6,539 nt of DNA from Armatimonadota bacterium (GTDB lineage Bacteria; Armatimonadota; Zipacnadia; Zipacnadales; FEN-943). Positions 5,661-6,539 of the stretch are shown here, piece after piece. A model generated the notes under the pieces. The model was not told the origin of the DNA and did not search any database. It was given only the letters and a program-made list of their open reading frames with translations. The translations under genes were made by a program, and so were the position numbers. Position 1 is the first letter of the stretch. Every line of letters begins with the position of its first letter. The stretch is taken from positions 1 through 6,539 of the forward strand of contig JANZZA010000607.1 in assembly GCA_026419655.1 (NCBI GenBank), given 5' to 3'.

Positions 5661-6539
5661 ATGCCGTATTGGCTACTGTTCTTACTCCTTCTAGGCGCTT
5701 GGGCTGCGGTTTGGGCTGAGTCCGCCCCCGGCACGGCTGTGGGAAAGATTCAGACTGTGCTGGGACCTGTCGAGCCGCAAAACCTCGGGCCGGCGCTTAC
5801 CCATGAGCATATTCTCGTGGACTTTATTGGGGCCGACAGGGTGTCGCCAGACCGCTACGACCCCGATGAGGTTTTCGAAGTCATGCTGCCCTATCTTGAG
5901 GCCCTGCGGGATGCGGGCATACGGGCATTGTTCGAGTGCACGCCTAACTATCTGGGGAGGGACCCAGCACTTTTACGGCGTCTGAGCGAGGCCACCGGCG
6001 TGCACATAATCACAAATACCGGACTGTATAAGGACCCATATCTGCCAGCCTGGGCTAAAGAGGCAAGCGCGGAGGAAATAGCTCGCGTCTGGATCGAAGA
6101 GGCCGCCGACGGCATTGGGCCAGAGGGCATCAAGCCTGGCTTTATCAAAATCGCTGCCAATGAAGGCGACCTGAGCGATATGCAGCGCAAAATCCTCGAG
6201 GCTGCCATTATCACCTCGAAGGCGACGGGTTTGGTCATTGCTGCCCACACAACCCAGGGCATCACTGCGCACCAGGAGCTGGACTTGATAGAGGCTGCCG
6301 GGCTGCCCACGTCGCGGTTTATATGGGTCCATGCCGACGCCGAGCCGGATGCCGAGCTCCGATATAAAGCGGCCCAGCGCGGGGCATGGCTGTCCTATGA
6401 CGGCATACGGGCGGAGAGCGCTGAGCAGAAGCTGGCTATGGTTGCGGAGGCTCTCGCACGCTGCCCGGAGCGCCTGCTCATCAGCCAGGACGCTGGATGG
6501 TACAATGTGGGCCAGCCGCGGGGCGGCCAGATTGCACCC
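5661..6539 (+). CDS. Phosphotriesterase-family (PTE-like) metal-dependent hydrolase with signal peptide, 3' truncated by the window
   Basis: The frame is open from ATG 5661 through the window end, 293 residues; family members have about 320-360, so perhaps 30-70 residues are missing. Residues 4-18 are strongly hydrophobic and VWA-ES at 17-21 offers a signal peptidase I site after Ala19, so export is likely, although the N-terminus lacks the usual Lys or Arg. After VLGPVEP comes THEH (47-50), giving the His48/His50 metal pair. The other binuclear-site residues of the family are all in place: Lys163 in GFIKIA (carboxylated in PTE), His196 in AAHTTQG, His224 in WVHADAE and Asp277 in ISQDAGW. The fold is an amidohydrolase TIM barrel. 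Known relatives hydrolyse phosphotriesters, lactones or other esters, so the substrate is open. AGGG at 5648-5651 is a modest ribosome site, and a two-codon ATG-TAA lies at 5654-5659. Confidence 0.9.
   Translation, partial: MPYWLLFLLLLGAWAAVWAESAPGTAVGKIQTVLGPVEPQNLGPALTHEHILVDFIGADRVSPDRYDPDEVFEVMLPYLEALRDAGIRALFECTPNYLGRDPALLRRLSEATGVHIITNTGLYKDPYLPAWAKEASAEEIARVWIEEAADGIGPEGIKPGFIKIAANEGDLSDMQRKILEAAIITSKATGLVIAAHTTQGITAHQELDLIEAAGLPTSRFIWVHADAEPDAELRYKAAQRGAWLSYDGIRAESAEQKLAMVAEALARCPERLLISQDAGWYNVGQPRGGQIAP

Overview
This G+C-rich bacterial window (roughly 60% by eye) holds five protein genes. Three are complete (a TIM-barrel sugar isomerase/epimerase, an M48 membrane metalloprotease and a DUF58 protein). 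Two are cut by the window edges (the C-terminus of a DUF4091/GH123-type glycoside hydrolase at the left, and most of an exported phosphotriesterase-family hydrolase at the right). The Shine-Dalgarno sites, two TATAAT boxes and ATG starts are ordinary for bacteria. No marker gene fixes the phylum. The mix of a DUF4091 hydrolase, an AP-endonuclease-2-type sugar isomerase and an exported phosphotriesterase-like enzyme would fit a polysaccharide-degrading heterotroph such as Armatimonadota, Planctomycetes-like lineages or some deep Firmicutes, but this is a weak inference.

Layout: 2-388 (+) is the end of the glycoside hydrolase. 389-1113 is a 725-base gap with no credible gene. It contains the most unusual structure here, a 210-base element at 784-993 with 18-bp terminal inverted repeats (17/18 matching) directly flanked by 8-bp direct repeats (7/8 matching), which has the architecture of a MITE. 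1114-2106 (+) is the sugar isomerase/epimerase. 2107-2334 is a convergent gap with two stem-loops. 2335-4008 (-) is the M48 protease. 4009-4176 is a divergent gap whose only good -10 box is nearly palindromic and could serve both strands. 4177-5487 (+) is the DUF58 gene. 5488-5660 carries a TATAAT promoter, followed by the phosphotriesterase-like gene from 5661 to the window end.

There is no obvious single pathway. The hydrolase, the isomerase and the exported phosphotriesterase-like protein fit carbohydrate or small-molecule scavenging. The divergent M48/DUF58 pair looks like cell-envelope housekeeping. The genes appear to be single transcription units: all gaps exceed 160 bases and orientation changes twice. 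No defence system, CRISPR array, tRNA or rRNA was seen. Apart from the MITE-like element, the window looks like an ordinary chromosomal region.
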